Shown: positions 61,091 to 64,000 of the stretch, in pieces
Position numbering within the stretch: position 1 is the stretch's first letter
Layout: every line of letters starts with the position of its first letter
Source of the DNA: Siniperca chuatsi
Lineage: Eukaryota; Chordata; Actinopteri; Centrarchiformes; Sinipercidae
Reading direction: 5' to 3'
Assembly: GCF_020085105.1 (NCBI RefSeq)
Contig: NC_058055.1
Span: forward strand, 10,176,822 to 10,240,821
DNA length: 64,000 bases
The notes under the pieces: generated by a model
What the model saw: the letters and a program-made list of their open reading frames with translations, nothing else
What the model was told of the DNA's origin: nothing
The model's database searches: none
Position numbers and translations under genes: made by a program

Positions 61091-61844
61091 TTTAATTTTA
61101 CAAAAACATCAATTTTAAAGAGGGTTAAAAAAAGAAATACAGAGCTTTCAGTGTGGTGATGGTTGCAATTTGGTTATTTCAGTGTCTAGGATACCTGATT
61201 CTGATTCTTTTAATTTAAAATGAGGGAACTGTGCTCCAACAAAAATATGAAATATAGAAATGTCTGTTACTGGCCATTTTTTAAATAAAAGATATCAAGG
61301 TCTGATGATTGATCAGACAACTTGACTTACATTGCCTACACTTTCAATTCTAAAAACCAGCAGTTACATGTAATTTAACAACACAAATGTCAGTTATCCT
61401 TCACAAATTAACAAAGAAAAAATATCTGCACTCAAATTTTGATCATTGTTGTTGCTAAATGGCAGGTAAAGTGTGCTGGTGTTAGACTGCCAGCAGGGAA
61501 ATGGAGCTCATTGCACTTCCCAGCTCACCAATAGGCTGTCACAGGTCTGTCACTGGCATCCCTGCTTTCCCATTCGTCCTTAAATCTATTATAAATCCCA
61601 ATGAGATTATGAATAAGAAGGAATCATTTATAGTGACAACAACAAAAAAAAGATGTAAATGAACACCATCGACTGTAAGAAATGTTTTTTTCCCCCCAGC
61701 AAGAACTCTGTGTATCGCCACGCTGATGCTAAAATTGAGCCAGACCTCCTCCAAATTTTATTGGATGCTGGAGCTGCACATTTTCAGAAGGAGGGTGCGT
61801 TCAGCAAATGTTAAATCTCTGAAGCAAGTAGTTGTTTTTGTTGG

Positions 61845-61940
61845 ATCTCCCTCTCTATCTCCATGTCTCTCTCCATCTCTCCCTCCCTCCATCGCTTCCT
61901 CTCGCAGTAACTCCCCTCCCTCTCTCTCCCTCATCACTAG
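61845..61940. repeat. Polypyrimidine (CT-rich) tract
   Basis: About 95 bases of CTCC/CTCT-rich sequence in dscaml1 intron 1. It explains the serine- and proline-rich open frames on the plus strand. Confidence 0.7.
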
Positions 61941-62870
61941 GCAGAATTAAAGGTTGGGGGAGGGGCAGTTTATGCAGACTGTGCTGGGACTTGTGATCCA
62001 CAGATTTGATATTCACATTAAGAGAGAAACTGGCTGCTTTGATGTGAGGGGGGAGCAGGTCCCAGGGGACTGCTGAAGTAGCACACTTTTTTTTACTGAC
62101 ACAGCATAGGCTGGGGGGGGGGGGCAGATTGTTGGGGACAGAAAGACAGTAGGTGGGGAGCGGTGATACCCCTTCGTTGATTAGATGTAACCCCAACAAC
62201 CTTCCCCCCTACTTCTCCACCCACCAACCACCTTCTTATGCCCTGAGGATTATCCATAAGCTTACACCTATCTTTATCCCCCTGCATCCCACCAATATTC
62301 AATTCACACCCTTGCTTACAGTGCGTCTCCTCCCACTTCCTCCTCTGCTGCTTTATATTTCTGCACACAGTTTCAATCCTTGTGCCCCCTTATCAAAAAC
62401 ACAACTCACAACTTTCTGTCCCAAAAAAAAACAAACACCTGAAGGATGAGTGACAGAGAGATGGCAGGACAGGAAGGGAGCGAACACAGGAGTTACAAGT
62501 CTTGTTGGAAATGAAGCTGTTTCCAAAATAGCAAGCAGTCAAGGAGAGGAGGGAGAGGTTTTTGACAGTTCACGTGGCTGATGTGCATGTCTTGTCTCTG
62601 TTAAATTGAATCCTACATTTGACCTTTACCATGTACGTTTCATATCACTAAATCTAATAACGATGAAGTGCTGTGAAAATAATTTTACCATAAGAAAGAA
62701 ATGGAAACCGGAGATGGGTGAGAGAAGAAGAGGACAAACATGTGGAGGTATTATGCCTCCAGTTGGGCACAGGGAGCTATGGGTGTTAAAATGTGTGTAT
62801 GTGAAACGTTGGGGGTTCTGGGGTTTGTTTACCTCCTCACACACACACAACACACAGTTGTGAGCGTCGA

Positions 62871-62893
62871 GTGTGTGTGTGTGTGTGTGTGTG
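62871..62893. repeat. GT microsatellite
   Basis: An uninterrupted run of GT units in dscaml1 intron 1. Confidence 0.9.
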
Positions 62894-62999
62894 CGTGTAT
62901 ACACTCCTGTGCGCTCTCACATCCTGGAGAGGCGTAGATCAGCTGCATTATGCATGATGAAACCTTGCATAGGTTATGACTTCTGCCTCTCTGACATAC

Positions 63000-63163
63000 A
63001 TATTCATGCGTGGCTCTCTGGCAGGATGTATAAAATAGTGCAACTCTCACAGCCCGAGCTTCAGCTACAGCAGCACCGTCAGTGCTCCAACACCTTCCAG
63101 TGAGGGCTGGTTTTATCTCTGGCGCTGTGTCTGAGCGAGGTTGATGAAGCCTCTTGGGTGCAG
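63000..63163 (+). promoter_or_regulatory. TATA-containing promoter-like segment with a following splice donor
   Basis: TATAAAA at 63029-63035 is followed about 25-30 bases later by a CA-rich start-like region (GAGCTTCAGCTACAGCAGC). A donor CAG followed by GTGAAC lies at 63164. This could be an alternative first exon inside dscaml1 intron 1. No start codon with a signal peptide follows, so it would be non-coding. Function is inferred. Confidence 0.3.
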
Positions 63164-63375
63164 GTGAACTGCAGCAACACAGGAACCCCACAGCTGTGGT
63201 CAATACTGCTATCAGGGTACTGACTGTCCACACGCTGCTAGAGTTAGATCTTTGTGGATATGTTATGCATCACTGAGAAAGGTGGTGTCACCAAAATGAA
63301 AGAAATGTTAAAGCCCTCTTGCAGGTTTCGTTGTATTTCTATTATTTAAATCAGCATGGATTAATGAAGAGCTGA

Positions 63376-63650
63376 AATGATTAGTCGATTAATCAATCGA
63401 CAACTATGTTGAAGATCGATTCAGTCAAAAATCCATTCTCTGCTTGCCACTTTTCTCAGTTTTATATCACAAGCAGAATATCTTTGGGTTTTGGACTGTT
63501 GGTTGGACAAAACGTGAAGATCTCACCTTGGACTCTGGGAACTTGTCAATGACATTGTTTCACTATTTTCTGACATTTTAAATTCTAAACCATTGATCAA
63601 TTAATTTAAAACCAACAATGAAAATAATTGTGAGTTGCAGCTGTAGATTA
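63376..63650. repeat. Teleost MITE with GATTAATC-rich ends
   Basis: Starts ATGATTAGTCGATTAATCAA. The middle holds ATCTTTGGGTTTTGGACTGT, then TGGTTGGACAAAAC, then CACTATTTTCTGACATTTTA. The end is ATTGTGAGTTGCAGCTGTAG. This is a very abundant fish element whose left end and core are well preserved here. Confidence 0.85.
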
Positions 63651-64000
63651 ATGTAGGAATGTGACCTGACGGAATTTTTAAGAAATGGATAACAAGGAAG
63701 GGATCTTTAATGTTCAAATTTAGCATTATTCTTTGTTAATTTAGAGTAGCCACAATTAGTTGATAACAATATATCTATTAATTGTGTGAACTGTTATTTT
63801 ACAAGTGAAAAAACACACAGTGTCTGTTATGTGTTGAATTCAGAGAGTTGTAAAAACAAACAAACTATGTAACCATTACCTGCTGCATGCTCACTGTAGT
63901 GGCTGCTTGGAAGTTAGTCTGGGAGCATGCCGGTTTGACACGATGTTATGCTGCATGCTTTTTGTGGTATTTCACTGACAAGACTGTAATCAAAGCATAT

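Noticed and set aside
62829-63233. 134-codon minus-strand frame with a hydrophobic start
   Set aside because: It runs through the GT microsatellite and lies opposite the promoter-like segment; its hydrophobic start is not followed by recognisable protein sequence.

Overview
This is a stretch of a ray-finned fish nuclear genome, most likely a spiny-rayed (percomorph) teleost. The genes have short GT-AG exons. The introns and spacers are AT-rich and full of teleost-type MITEs, a tRNA-derived SINE and decayed non-LTR retrotransposons. The proteins read like fish orthologues of vertebrate genes. There is no bacterial-style operon, no viral genome and no CRISPR array. Species was inferred from this character only.

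Layout. (1) 1-5975: upstream flank with two MITEs, then a complete tagln (transgelin/SM22) coding region of 4 exons on the plus strand. (2) 5976-15463: intergenic DNA with a SINE, LINE 3' tails, hairpins and a hAT-like MITE. (3) 16040-20872: pafah1b2 on the minus strand, complete, 5 coding exons, with its promoter to the right. (4) 21900-25075: retrotransposon graveyard (L1-type remnant, CR1/L2/Rex-type LINE, LINE tail). (5) 25367-26440: a broken duplicate of mpzl2. (6) 28327-30833: an I-clade LINE remnant whose 3' tail ends about 190 bp before the start codon of an intact mpzl2 (31024-36205, 5 exons). (7) 36206-41400: spacer with repeats and one possible orphan exon. (8) 41400-52460: scn4b, the sodium channel beta-4 subunit, complete, 5 coding exons with a 5.5 kb first intron. 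(9) 52900-54763: nested MITEs, including a hAT element with a clean 8-bp target duplication. (10) 58130-64000: CpG-bearing promoter region and signal-peptide exon of dscaml1, whose remaining exons lie beyond the window, followed by the start of its long first intron.

The human orthologues (PAFAH1B2, TAGLN, DSCAML1, SCN4B, MPZL2) all lie on human 11q23.3. The window therefore shows conserved synteny with local reshuffling. mpzl2, its pseudogene and scn4b are related V-type immunoglobulin membrane proteins (myelin P0-like), a cluster that arose by old duplication; dscaml1 is an Ig-superfamily neuronal adhesion receptor. Apart from this shared history the genes are separate transcription units and do not form one pathway. 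I found no convincing new multi-gene system. The points most worth a second look are the mpzl2 duplicate, the acidic open frame behind the mpzl2 stop codon, the altered blocking-peptide region of Scn4b, the LINE beside the mpzl2 promoter and the possible orphan exon at 39.6 kb. Splice sites were assigned by eye from frame continuity and remembered protein families; no alignment was run.
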